Shown: piece after piece, positions 7,951-16,561 of the stretch
Layout: each line of letters begins with the position of its first letter
How positions within the stretch are numbered: the first letter of the stretch is position 1
Assembly (NCBI GenBank): GCA_963793335.1
Contig: CAWBZS010000009.1
Span: 124,001 to 188,000, forward strand
Direction: 5' to 3'
Length of the DNA: 64,000 bases
Source: Sva-07 sp963793335
GTDB taxonomy: Bacteria > Actinomycetota > Acidimicrobiia > Acidimicrobiales > Ilumatobacteraceae
Notes under the pieces: model-generated
Seen by the model: only the letters and a program-made list of their open reading frames with translations
Told to the model about the DNA's origin: nothing
The model's database searches: none
Program-made: the position numbers and the translations under genes

Positions 7951-8541
7951 TCAGGCGGGGCAGGTCTCGAGGAACGCCGCGACGTCGATGCTCGGCGGCA
8001 CGATCACGCCGTCGATGGCGTGGATGACGCCGTTGCTGGCCGGGACGTCAGCGATCACGACGCTGGCGCTGTCATTGAGGAGGACGCCGTCGGTGACGGC
8101 GACGGTGACGTCTTCACCCTGCAGCGTCGTGACTTCGCCGTCGGCGAGATCGGTCGACATGACCTGACCGTCGACGACGTGGTACGTCAGGATCGCCGAC
8201 AGCGCGTCGACGTTCTCTTCGAGCAGCAGACAGTCGACGAGACCCTCGGGCAGTGCGGCGAACGCATCGTCGGTCGGAGCGAACACGGTGAGCGGGCCGT
8301 CGGCCGACAGCGCGTCGACGAGGTCGGCGGCCGTCACGGCGGCCACGAGGGTCTCGAACGAGCCGTTGGCGACGGCGACGTCGACGATCGTGCCGGGCTC
8401 GTCGGCCATGTCGTCTTCGGCGGCTGCTTCGGTGGTTGCCGGCGTGGCGTCGTCGGCGTCGTTCGAGTCGCTGCCGCAGGCGGCGAACACGAGGCCGGCG
8501 ACTGCTGCGGCGGCGGCGATGCGGGTGGGGGACTTGCGCAT
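7951..8541 (-). CDS. fasciclin (FAS1) domain lipoprotein
   Basis: A 196-residue secreted lipoprotein with one FAS1 domain, a fold used in adhesion and matrix binding. The signal peptide starts MRKSPTRIAAAAAVAGLV and ends in a lipobox (FAAC). A low-complexity Asp/Ala/Glu/Thr linker follows, then the FAS1 hallmarks: GSFETLVAAVTAADL, the H1 box LTVFAPTDDAFAALP, YHVVDG and NGVIHAIDGVIVPP. An AGAAGGAT ribosome binding site supports the ATG at 8541 over a start 48 bases upstream. It is flanked by a terminator and appears monocistronic. Confidence 0.9.
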   Translation of the reverse strand: MRKSPTRIAAAAAVAGLVFAACGSDSNDADDATPATTEAAAEDDMADEPGTIVDVAVANGSFETLVAAVTAADLVDALSADGPLTVFAPTDDAFAALPEGLVDCLLLEENVDALSAILTYHVVDGQVMSTDLADGEVTTLQGEDVTVAVTDGVLLNDSASVVIADVPASNGVIHAIDGVIVPPSIDVAAFLETCPA

Positions 8542-8684
8542 GATGTAGATCCTTCTCTGGAAACGGGTGTGGAGTGTTGTGCTGTTCACGCCGCAACGAA
8601 GCGGAGTACCAGATGTTCGACACCGGTTCGAATCCGGATGAGAATTCCCGAAAAGAATTTCTGCGCCAGCCTCGCGTGGGCCGT

Positions 8685-10115
8685 TCAGTCCGTTCCCGGA
8701 CGCCGGTCGCCCTCCCGATCCGGGTCACCGGCGTACCCGGGCGGGTACGTGGCGGCAAGCTCGTCCGAGGTCGGGGTGCGCCTGCGGTACGCATCGGCCG
8801 GCAGGAGATCGACGATCGCCGCCATGATCCGCTTGGTGTCGGCCTCGAGCGATCGGCCCTTCAGCTCGACCGGCTCGCCGACACGAATTCGCACGGTGGG
8901 CGGGTCGGTCACGTTGAGCACATTCGGCCAGCGCGCCGATCGTGGCCACACTCGTTCGGTTCCCCACAGGCCGACGGGGATCACGGGGGCCCCGGTCGCC
9001 TGCGCCAACCGCGCCGCACCCCACCGTCCCTTCGGCTTGCGGAAGAACGCCGGTCCGCGGGGAATGGTGCCCTCCGGCATCATCGTCACCATTTCGCCCC
9101 CCTCGATCGCAGCGATGGCGGCGGCGAGCGGCTCGTCCGAGCCGGTGCCACGATCCACACGGATACCTCCCATCGCTGCCGCAATCGGACCGACGATCGG
9201 CGCATCGAACACCTCCTTCTTGCCCAAGAAGCGTGCTGGTCGTCCGGACTCGGCAATCGTGAGCGACATCGCCGCCACGTCGAAGTAGCTGCGATGGTTG
9301 CCGACCAGCACCGCTGCCCCCGACGACGGGATGTGCTCGACGCCGTCGATGTCGAACCGTGCGTACGGGTACGCCGATGGGCGGGCGAGCCGAAGCGCCA
9401 CCTGCTGGAGTTCCAGACCGATCACCGGGATCTTGAGCACACCCGGTGAGACGTCGAGGTTGAGCGTGGGCCACCGCCGCGCCGCGGCCACCAGCACCAT
9501 CCGTGGATCGGGATTGACCACGATCGGGTGTCCAACCGCTGCGAGCATGGGCGTGTCGTAGACGCTGTCCGAGTAGGCGTAGCTCTCGGCGAGGTCGACG
9601 TCGTGGCGGTCGGCCCACTCCGCGATCGCCGCCAACTTGCCTGCCGACCAGACGAACGGACCGTCGAGTGTGCCGTCATAGACGCCGTCGTTGGTCACCC
9701 CATACCGGGTGGCGATCACGTCATCGAGGCCGAGCCGGTCGGCGAAGGGCTTGACGAGGTCGTAGGGCGTGGTCGTGGCCAGCACGATCGGGCGGCCTGC
9801 TTCACGATGCGACGAGAACGCAGCCTCGGCGAACGGCTGCACCATCGAGCAGAGTTCGTCGGCCACCGATTCGGCCGCAGCGCAGACATCGGCGCGAGTC
9901 CGACCTGCGGCGAGTGACACCGCTTGGCGCGCGAGCACCATCGACGGCAGCGTCTCGCCAATCGTGTTGAACAGGCGGAACAGCAACCGCTCCCCCGGCA
10001 CCGGGTTGGGCCCGGTGAGTCCAGCCGCGCGCATGGCGTCGGCGAACACCTCTCCCGAGGCGCCCGAGAGCAGCGTGCGATCGAGGTCGAAGAAGGCAGC
10101 GCCCGATGAAGTCAC
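8685..10115 (-). CDS. HAD-IB hydrolase fused to 1-acylglycerol-3-phosphate acyltransferase
   Basis: A 476-residue two-domain protein. The N-terminal half is a SerB-like HAD hydrolase: motif I FDLDRTLL, motif II near LATTTPYD, and the acidic motif SDSVYDTPML. The C-terminal half (from about 245) is a PlsC-type acyltransferase with NHRSYFD, GGIRVDRG and PEGTIPRG, and ends in a charged tail. Such fusions are common in actinobacteria, including mycobacterial PlsC proteins, and are linked to phosphatidic acid synthesis. The start is a GTG with TAGTCT six bases upstream, suggesting a leaderless mRNA. A 6C RNA gene follows upstream. Confidence 0.9.
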   Translation of the reverse strand: MTSSGAAFFDLDRTLLSGASGEVFADAMRAAGLTGPNPVPGERLLFRLFNTIGETLPSMVLARQAVSLAAGRTRADVCAAAESVADELCSMVQPFAEAAFSSHREAGRPIVLATTTPYDLVKPFADRLGLDDVIATRYGVTNDGVYDGTLDGPFVWSAGKLAAIAEWADRHDVDLAESYAYSDSVYDTPMLAAVGHPIVVNPDPRMVLVAAARRWPTLNLDVSPGVLKIPVIGLELQQVALRLARPSAYPYARFDIDGVEHIPSSGAAVLVGNHRSYFDVAAMSLTIAESGRPARFLGKKEVFDAPIVGPIAAAMGGIRVDRGTGSDEPLAAAIAAIEGGEMVTMMPEGTIPRGPAFFRKPKGRWGAARLAQATGAPVIPVGLWGTERVWPRSARWPNVLNVTDPPTVRIRVGEPVELKGRSLEADTKRIMAAIVDLLPADAYRRRTPTSDELAATYPPGYAGDPDREGDRRPGTD

Positions 10116-10204
10116 AGGCCGAGACTACGTGACGGTTCGCGCCTCCCAGCCGGGCGAGCGCTGAATCGCCATGCACCCGCTCGGCACAGGCAGCGACGGC
10201 ACCC

Positions 10205-10328
10205 GAAAAAGGGAAAGACCCGGATGGGGGATCCGGGTCTCTCAACCTGAGAAGTCCTCCGGTGGGGGAACCGGTTGTTGGACTTCCCTCCGAGTGGAAC
10301 ATGGGGGGTGTTCTCACTGCGAATTGCT
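10205..10328 (-). ncRNA. 6C-type small RNA with C-rich hairpin loops
   Basis: On the minus strand three hairpins follow one another, each with a cytosine-rich loop: GAACA-CCCCCCA-TGTTC (10297-10313), CCGGT-TCCCCC-ACCGG (10259-10274) extended by an outer GAAGTCC/GGACTTC stem, and AGACCCGGAT-CCCCC-ATCCGGGTCT (10216-10240). The last is followed by TTCCCTTTTTC, a rho-independent terminator. Paired hairpins with runs of C in the loops define the 6C RNA class of actinobacteria; the mycobacterial B11/6C member pairs with target mRNAs through these loops. The 5' end is inferred from the promoter at 10335-10363. Its position beside a HAD-family gene also recalls known 6C loci. Confidence 0.85.
10216..10240 (-). 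terminator. rho-independent terminator of the 6C RNA
   Basis: Ten-base perfect arms AGACCCGGAT/ATCCGGGTCT with a five-C loop on the minus strand, then TTCCCTTTTTC at 10205-10215. Confidence 0.8.
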
Positions 10329-10334
10329 TGTGAA

Positions 10335-10363
10335 AGTATGCACGTGAACAAGCGATCGTGCAA
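10335..10363 (-). promoter_or_regulatory. promoter of the 6C RNA
   Basis: Minus-strand TTGCAC (10358-10363) and CATACT (10335-10340) are separated by 17 bases, an excellent housekeeping promoter; initiation would fall near 10328. Confidence 0.65.
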
Positions 10364-10384
10364 GTAGAACAAACAGATACTTGC
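10360..10384. promoter_or_regulatory. dyad GCAAGT-N13-ACTTGC, possible LysR operator
   Basis: Perfect six-base arms at 10360-10365 and 10379-10384. The left arm overlaps the -35 box of the 6C RNA and the right arm abuts the -10 hexamer TATCGT (10385-10390) of the LysR gene. A divergent LysR-type gene commonly binds such a dyad, so it may control itself and the 6C RNA. Confidence 0.4.
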
Positions 10385-10398
10385 TATCGTTCGCAGAG

Positions 10399-11334
10399 AT
10401 GGATGTTCGCCAGCTCTCGACACTCGTGGCGATTGCCGATCATGGCACGTTCTCGGCCGCAGCCCGTGCGCTCTACACGGTGCAGTCGAACGTCTCCAGC
10501 CACATCGCTCGGCTCGAGAAGGAGCTCGGCGTCACGCTCGTCGACCGCGCCCAGGGTGGCCTGACCGACGACGGCGCCCGGGTGGTCGAGCGGGCCAGAC
10601 GCATCCTGAACGAGATCGACGACATCTCCGCTGACATGTCGAGCCGCAACGAGTCCGTCTCCGGCCAAACGCGCATCGGCGTGATCGGCACGACTGCGCG
10701 ATGGTTGATGCCGGGATTCCTGGGCGAACTCGGCGAACGGCACCCGGGTGTTCGAGTCATCGTGCAGGAGGGCGCCACGTCGTCGCTGGTACCCAACGTG
10801 CTCACCGGCCAACTCAACGCTGCGATCGTGCACTTGCCCGTCGACGAGCCGGAGTTGATGATCGAACCGCTCTTTGCCGAGGACCTGCTCCTCCTGGCAG
10901 CCGACGGTCATCCGCTGGCCGACCGCGCGGTGATCCCCCTTGCCGAGCTCGACCAGGTTCCCCTGCTGCTGCCTCCCCCAGGCTCTGCACTTCGTCGAGT
11001 GTTGGAACGCGCCGCATCCAATGCGGGCATCACGCTGCGCGCCCAAGCCGAGGTCGATGGCGTTCGTTTGCTTGCGTCGCTGGCGTTCAGCGGCTTCGGG
11101 GCCGCCGTCGTGCCGGCCACCGCGGTCCCCGACTGGCTCGAGGGATCGTTCCATCGCATCACCGTGCCGGAACTCCCCCGCCGCGTGGTCGCATTCGCCC
11201 GCCGGCGGCGCCCGAGTGCGAGCGCTCCGACGATGGCAGCGCTCGAAACGCTGCGCGACGTCATCAAGACGCACGGCCCCGCCCAGCACGGCATCGATCC
11301 CGATGCGGCAGCGATTCCGCCGAGCCGCAGCTGA
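10399..11334 (+). CDS. LysR-family transcriptional regulator
   Basis: A 311-residue LysR protein. Residues 1-60 form the winged helix-turn-helix (MDVRQLSTLVAIADHGTFSA, AARALYTVQSNVSSHIARLE), followed by the linker helix and a periplasmic-binding-protein-like effector domain from about residue 90. The ligand cannot be inferred. The ATG at 10399 follows TATCGT by eight bases and lacks a Shine-Dalgarno sequence, implying a leaderless mRNA. It is divergent from the 6C RNA and precedes a carboxyltransferase gene by 30 bases, but that gene has its own -10 hexamer. Confidence 0.9.
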   Translation: MDVRQLSTLVAIADHGTFSAAARALYTVQSNVSSHIARLEKELGVTLVDRAQGGLTDDGARVVERARRILNEIDDISADMSSRNESVSGQTRIGVIGTTARWLMPGFLGELGERHPGVRVIVQEGATSSLVPNVLTGQLNAAIVHLPVDEPELMIEPLFAEDLLLLAADGHPLADRAVIPLAELDQVPLLLPPPGSALRRVLERAASNAGITLRAQAEVDGVRLLASLAFSGFGAAVVPATAVPDWLEGSFHRITVPELPRRVVAFARRRRPSASAPTMAALETLRDVIKTHGPAQHGIDPDAAAIPPSRS

Positions 11335-11364
11335 ACGCCCGGCGGCGCAGTACTGTCCGCACCG

Positions 11365-12723
11365 ATGGACGATGACGAGCCGAGCAGCTTTTCGCTCAGC
11401 ACCCTCACACCCAGCGAGGTGCGGGCATCGGTGCGCGACCTCGACGGACGCCGGGTGCTCTGGGCGGAGTTCGACGAAGACGACCAACCCACCAGCCTGA
11501 GCAGCACCGGCTCAGCGCAGCTCGTCACCGCAGCACGCGCTGCGCTGGCGCGTCGCCTTCCGCTCGTGCTCGTGCTGTCGACCTCGGGCGCTGACATCAA
11601 CGAAGGGGTCCCGGCACTTCATGCGTGGGGGCGCGTCGCCGCAGCACTCACGGCATGCTCGGGCATCGTCCCGACGGCGGTGATCGTCTCCGGCCCGGCG
11701 GTGTCGGGCCCTGCGTTGCTGCTCGGTCTCGCAGATCTCACGGTGATGACCGAGTCGAGCTACGCCTTCGTGAACGGGCCCACGATGGTCGAGCAGTTCA
11801 CCGGCGTGCAGATCCCGATCGACGAACTCGGGGGTGCCGCCCATCATGCGCGCCACACGGGCGTGGCCACCGCGGTGGTGCCCGATCGCGTTGCCGCGGT
11901 CGACCTGGTGAGCGACCTGCTCTCCTATCTCCCGGACAACACCGACTCCATGCCCGCCAGGGTCGACGACGACGACGACCCCGGTCGTCGCTGCCCCGAG
12001 GCCGGAGCGCTGATCCCCGCTGCATCGACCGGCAGCTACGACGTTCGCAAGGTCGCAGCGGCGATCGTCGACGACGGCTCGCTGTTGGAGCTGCGCGAAC
12101 GATGGGCTGCGAATCTCGTCACGGCCTTCGCCACGATCGACGGTCGTCCCGTCGGCATCGTGGCCAACCAACCAATGGTGCTGGCGGGCACGCTCGACAT
12201 CCCGGCATCGCAGAAGGCAGCCCGCTTCGTGGCGATGTGCGATGCGTTCAACCTGCCGATCATCACCCTGGTCGACACACCCGGCTTCTATCCGGGCAAG
12301 GACCTCGAATGGCGCGGCATGATCCGCCACGGGGCGCAGCTCGTCTACGCCTACGCCCGGGCGACCGTGCCGCGAGTCGGTGTGATCCTGCGCAAGAGCT
12401 ACGGCGGCGCCTACATCGTCATGGACTCCAAGACGATGGGCAACGACCTCTGCTTGGCGTGGCCCTGGGCCGAACTCGCCGTGATGGGGGCAGGCCAAGC
12501 CGCGGCCATCCTCCAGCGGCGGGCAACACCCGAGGAGCGCGCCGAGTTCGAGGCCGACTACACCGAACGACTCCTCAACCCCTACATCGCCGCCGAACGA
12601 GGGCTGGTCGACGCCGTGATCGATCCCGCTGACACGCGTGTCGAGATCATCGCAGCGCTGCGGATGCTCGACGACAAACGAGAGTCGCTCGTCGGGCGCA
12701 AACACGGCAACAGCCCATTGTGA
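11365..12723 (+). CDS. acyl-CoA carboxylase, carboxyltransferase (beta) subunit
   Basis: A 452-residue crotonase-fold protein of the acetyl/propionyl-CoA carboxylase beta family, which transfers CO2 from carboxybiotin to an acyl-CoA. The C-terminal half is clear: GTLDIPASQKAARFVAMCDA, LVDTPGFYPG, a GAQLVYAYA helix, LRKSYGGAYIVM and the WPWAELAVMGAGQAAAI segment. The N-terminal half is divergent and short compared with the usual 510-540 residues. No biotin carboxylase or carrier subunit lies nearby, so the substrate is open. TACTGT, eight bases before the ATG, suggests its own leaderless transcript. Confidence 0.85.
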   Translation: MDDDEPSSFSLSTLTPSEVRASVRDLDGRRVLWAEFDEDDQPTSLSSTGSAQLVTAARAALARRLPLVLVLSTSGADINEGVPALHAWGRVAAALTACSGIVPTAVIVSGPAVSGPALLLGLADLTVMTESSYAFVNGPTMVEQFTGVQIPIDELGGAAHHARHTGVATAVVPDRVAAVDLVSDLLSYLPDNTDSMPARVDDDDDPGRRCPEAGALIPAASTGSYDVRKVAAAIVDDGSLLELRERWAANLVTAFATIDGRPVGIVANQPMVLAGTLDIPASQKAARFVAMCDAFNLPIITLVDTPGFYPGKDLEWRGMIRHGAQLVYAYARATVPRVGVILRKSYGGAYIVMDSKTMGNDLCLAWPWAELAVMGAGQAAAILQRRATPEERAEFEADYTERLLNPYIAAERGLVDAVIDPADTRVEIIAALRMLDDKRESLVGRKHGNSPL

Positions 12724-12747
12724 CCCCGCCCCGATTGTCCGGATGCT

Positions 12748-12776
12748 GGCCAGTTGGGGATGCCCGGCCAGTTGGG
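12748..12776 (+). repeat. direct repeat GGCCAGTTGGG upstream of citrate synthase
   Basis: Two perfect 11-base copies at 12748-12758 and 12766-12776, 18 bases apart, in the gltA leader. Possibly a regulatory site; no known motif recognised. Confidence 0.35.
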
Positions 12777-12855
12777 CACTAACGTGTCGCTGCGGGCTGG
12801 GGAGCACCCTTGGACCGCACCGCCCCCACGAGTTCGCGCCACGAGAGGAAGCCAC

Positions 12856-14121
12856 GTGCCCGAAACCATCACCATCACCGACGACCGCACCGGTAAGACC
12901 GTCACCGTTCCGATCGAAGGTGGTGTGTTCCCCTCCTCTGCGCTTCGCGAGCTCGATCCTTCGCTGTACTGCTACGACCCGGCGTTCCTGTCGACCGCAT
13001 CGTGCAAGTCAGGCATCACCTATCTCGATGGTGAGGCCGGCATCCTCCGCTACGGCGGCTACCCGATCGAGCAACTCGCCGAGCAGTCGAGCTATCTCGA
13101 AGTCGCCTATCTGTTGCTGAACGGCGAGCTGCCCGACAAGGTGCAGCTCGACACCTGGGTGCACGACGTCACCAATCACACCTTCATCCACGAGAACATG
13201 CGCAAGCGGTTCGTCGACGGCTTCCACTACAACGCCCACCCGATGGGGATGTTCATCTCGTCGGTCGCCGCGCTCGGCACGTTCTACGACGGTTCCAAGG
13301 ACATCGACGATCCGACCCAACGCGATCGCCAGATCCTGAGGTTGATCGCCAAGGCTCCGACGCTCGCGTCGATGGCCTACCGGTTCTCGGTGGGGTTGCC
13401 CTTCAACTATCCGGACAACGACCTGTCGTACCCGGCGAACTTCCTCAACATGATGTGGAAGGTCGGTGACTACGAGGTCGATCCCATCCTCGAACGGGCG
13501 ATGGAGGTGCTGTTCATCCTCCACGCCGATCACGAGCAGAACTGCGGCACCACCGCGATGCGCGTCATCGGCTCGAGCCATGCCGATCCCTATTCCTCAG
13601 CCGCCGGCGCCGCCGCTGCGCTGTACGGGCCGCTGCACGGTGGAGCGAACGAGGCCGTGGTTCGGATGCTCACCGAGATCGGATCGATCGAGAACGTTCC
13701 AGCGTTCGTCGAGTCGGTCAAGGCCGGCGAGGGCCGCCTGATGGGCTTTGGTCACCGCGTCTACAAGAACTACGACCCGCGGGCCACGATCGTGAAGAAC
13801 ACGGCCTACGACGTGTTCGAGGTGACCGGCAAGAACCCGTTGCTCGACATCGCATTGGCACTCGAAGAGACGGCACTGTCCGATCCCTACTTCGTCGACC
13901 GCAAGCTCTACCCGAACGTGGACTTCTACTCGGGCCTGATCTACCAGGCGATGGGGTTCCCGGTCGACATGTTCACCGTGCTGTTCGCCATTCCGCGGAT
14001 GTCGGGCTGGCTGGCGCACTGGCAGGAGCTGCTCAACGATCCGGCTCAGAAGATCTCGCGGCCTCGTCAGTGGTACTCCGGCCCCGACGAGCGCAACTAC
14101 GTCCCCATCGTCAACCGCTGA
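12856..14121 (+). CDS. gltA: citrate synthase (type II)
   Basis: Condenses acetyl-CoA with oxaloacetate at the entry to the TCA cycle. The 421-residue protein has all key signatures: YLDGEAGILRYGGYPIEQLA near the N-terminus, HADHEQNCGTTAMR, catalytic His in GPLHGGANEAV, His in MGFGHRVYKNYDPR, and the catalytic Asp in NVDFYSGLIYQAMG. A GTG start preceded by GAGAGGAAG is chosen. The N-terminal beta-domain of long type II enzymes is present. It converges on icd across a 46-base gap with a palindrome, so two consecutive TCA-cycle genes lie tail to tail. Confidence 0.96.
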   Translation: MPETITITDDRTGKTVTVPIEGGVFPSSALRELDPSLYCYDPAFLSTASCKSGITYLDGEAGILRYGGYPIEQLAEQSSYLEVAYLLLNGELPDKVQLDTWVHDVTNHTFIHENMRKRFVDGFHYNAHPMGMFISSVAALGTFYDGSKDIDDPTQRDRQILRLIAKAPTLASMAYRFSVGLPFNYPDNDLSYPANFLNMMWKVGDYEVDPILERAMEVLFILHADHEQNCGTTAMRVIGSSHADPYSSAAGAAAALYGPLHGGANEAVVRMLTEIGSIENVPAFVESVKAGEGRLMGFGHRVYKNYDPRATIVKNTAYDVFEVTGKNPLLDIALALEETALSDPYFVDRKLYPNVDFYSGLIYQAMGFPVDMFTVLFAIPRMSGWLAHWQELLNDPAQKISRPRQWYSGPDERNYVPIVNR

Positions 14122-14135
14122 ACGACCACCTGGAC

Positions 14136-14156
14136 AACAGGGGTCAGACCCCTGTT
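14136..14156. terminator. bidirectional hairpin between gltA and icd
   Basis: Perfect ten-base arms AACAGGGGTC and GACCCCTGTT around one A, between two convergent stops. It probably terminates both genes. The GTCAGAC core is shared in type with the palindrome at 2451-2483. Confidence 0.65.
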
Positions 14157-14167
14157 CTCCCGGTCGG

Positions 14168-16416
14168 TCAAATGGCGTCGATCGCGGCGTTGAAGGTCTG
14201 GCTCGGCCGCATCACGGCGGTGGCCTTGGCGGGGTCCGGCGCGTAGTAGCCGCCGATGTCCGCCGGCTGGCCCTGGACCCCCAGGAGTTCGGCGACGATG
14301 GTGTCCTCGTTGGCCGACAGTTCGGCCGCGATCGGCGCGAACTTGGCGGCCAGATCGGCGTCGTCGGTCTGCGCGGCGAGCGCCTGCGACCAGTAGAGCG
14401 CGAGGTAGAAGTGGCTGCCCCGGTTGTCGATCTGGCCGAGTCGCCTCGCCGGGGACTTGCCGTTCTCGAGCAGCTGCCCGGTCGCCGTGTCGAGCGTGTC
14501 GGCGAGGATCTGGGCCCTCGCGTTGCCGGTGAGGTTGGCGAGGTGCTCGAACGACACCGCGAGTGCCAGGAACTCACCGAGCGAGTCCCATCGCAGGTAG
14601 TTCTCCTTGACCAACTGTTGGACGTGCTTGGGCGCCGACCCGCCAGCGCCGGTCTCGAACAACCCACCGCCGTTGAGCAGTGGCACGACCGAGAGCATCT
14701 TCGCGCTGGTGCCCAGCTCGAGAATCGGGAACAGGTCGGTGAGGTAGTCGCGCAGCACGTTGCCGGTGACCGAGATCGTGTCGAGACCTTGGCGAGCACG
14801 CGCTCGACGGAGAACTGGGTCGCTGCGGCCGGCGACAGGATCTCGATCTCGACCCCCGAGAGGTCGTTGTCACCGAGGTACTGGTTCACCTTCGCGATCA
14901 GCTGCGCGTCGTGGGCACGGTTCGAGTCGAGCCAGAACACTGCGGGGGCACCGGTGGCTCGGGCCCGGTCGACCGCGAGCCGAACCCAGTCGCGGATCGG
15001 CTCGTCCTTGACCTGACACATCCGGAAGATGTCGCGGGGACCCACCGGCTGCTCCATCAGCGCATCGCCAGACGCAGCATCGACCACGCGGATGGTACCG
15101 GCGGCGGGCGCTTCGAACGTCTTGTCGTGGCTGCCGTACTCCTCTGCCTTCTGCGCCATCAGGCCGACGTTCGGCACGCTGCCCATCGTTGCCGGGTCGA
15201 ACGCACCGTTGGCGATGCAGTCCTCGATCACGACCTGGTACACGCTTGCGTAACTGCTGTCGGGGATGACCGCCTTGGCGTCCTGCTGGTCGCCGGCGGC
15301 GTTCCACATCTGACCCGAGGTGCGAATCATCGCGGGCATCGAGGCGTCGACGATCACGTCGCTCGGCACGTGCAGATTGGTGATGCCCTTGTCGGAGTCG
15401 ACCATCGCCACATCGGGCCCGTTCTCGTAGGCGGTGGTGATGTCGGCTTCGATGGCCGCACGCTGGTCGGCGGGGAGCGACTCGACCGCATCGAGCACAC
15501 TGGCCCAGCCGTTGCGCGGGTCGCCGCCCGCCGCGGCGATCGCCTCGCCGTGCTTGGCGAACACGTCGGCGAAGAACACTTCGACGGCATGGCCGAAGAT
15601 GATCGGGTCGGACACCTTCATCATCGTGGCCTTGAGGTGGATCGAGAAGAGCACGCCCTGCTCCTTGGCATCGCGGATCTGCTCGGCCAGGAACGACCGC
15701 AGTGCGGCGACATCCATCGCGGTCGAGTCGATCACCTCGCCGGCGAGCACCGGCACCGACTCCTTCAGCACGGTGACGGCACCGTCGTCGGCGACGTGCT
15801 CGATCCGCACAGCACCATCGGCAGCGACCGTCAGCGACTGTTCGTTGGCGCGGAAGTCGCGCTCGCCCATCGTGGCGACGTGCGTCTTCGAGTCGGACGA
15901 CCACGCCCCCATCGAGTGCGGGTGCGACTTGGCGTAGTCCTTCACCGCCTTGGGCGCTCGCCGATCGGAGTTCCCCTGACGCAGCACCGGGTTGACCGCC
16001 GACCCCATCACGGTCCCGTAGCGGGCCCGGACCTCGAGCTCCTCGGGTGTCGACGGCTCGTCGGGATAGTCGGGCAGGTCGTAGCCCTTGGCTCGGAGTT
16101 CGGCGATTGCCGCTTTCATCTGCGGAACCGACGCCGAGATGTTCGGCAGCTTGATGATGTTCGCCGCAGGGGTCAGCGCCAGTTCGCCCAGCTCGGCGAG
16201 TGCGTCGTCCAGACGCTGCTCATCGGTGAGACGCTCGGGGAACGTGGCGATGATCCGGCCGGCGAGCGAGATGTCGCGGGTGGTGACACCCACCCCGGCC
16301 ACGCCGGCGAACGCCTCGATGATCGGGAGGAACGAGTAGGTGGCGAGCGCGGGGGCCTCGTCCGTGAAGGTGTAGATGATCGTGGATGCGTTCGTGGCTG
16401 CGGTGGTGTCGGTCAT
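14168..16416 (-). pseudogene. icd: monomeric NADP-dependent isocitrate dehydrogenase, reading frame broken by one base
   Basis: The monomeric enzyme oxidises isocitrate to 2-oxoglutarate. From the ATG at 16416 the frame reads MTDTTAATNASTIIYTFTDE and continues through NSDRRAPKAVKDYAKSHPHS, SIHLKATMMKVSDPIIFGH and EILSPAAATQFSVERVLAK. At about 14787-14788 one base is missing (AAGG-TCTCGAC where AAGGGTCTCGAC would restore the phase), and the second frame continues at once with a VLRDYLTDLFPILELGTSAK segment and runs to the normal C-terminus at 14168. Restoring one G gives 749 residues, the family length. No motif is missing, so an assembly error in a G run is likelier than true loss of a central enzyme. 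Confidence 0.85.
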
Positions 16417-16561
16417 GGGTCCTGCTCGCTGGGGTCGACTTGTCTCTAACTTGTCTGCATCGTAGCAACGCCCCGTGACGGCTCCAAGGAGGCGAGCGCC
16501 AACGACACGCGGACCCGCTCCACACTGGGCCCACCGGCGCCAGGCCCTAACCTCCACATCG

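Noticed and set aside
8623..8637. T-arm-like CCGGTTCGAATCCGG resembling a tRNA end
   Set aside because: No acceptor or anticodon stem can be formed from the flanking sequence; a chance near-palindrome upstream of the fasciclin gene.
14787..14788. Programmed ribosomal frameshift in icd
   Set aside because: No slippery heptamer, stem-loop or pseudoknot stands at the site, and the family is not known for recoding; a missing G in a G run explains it better.
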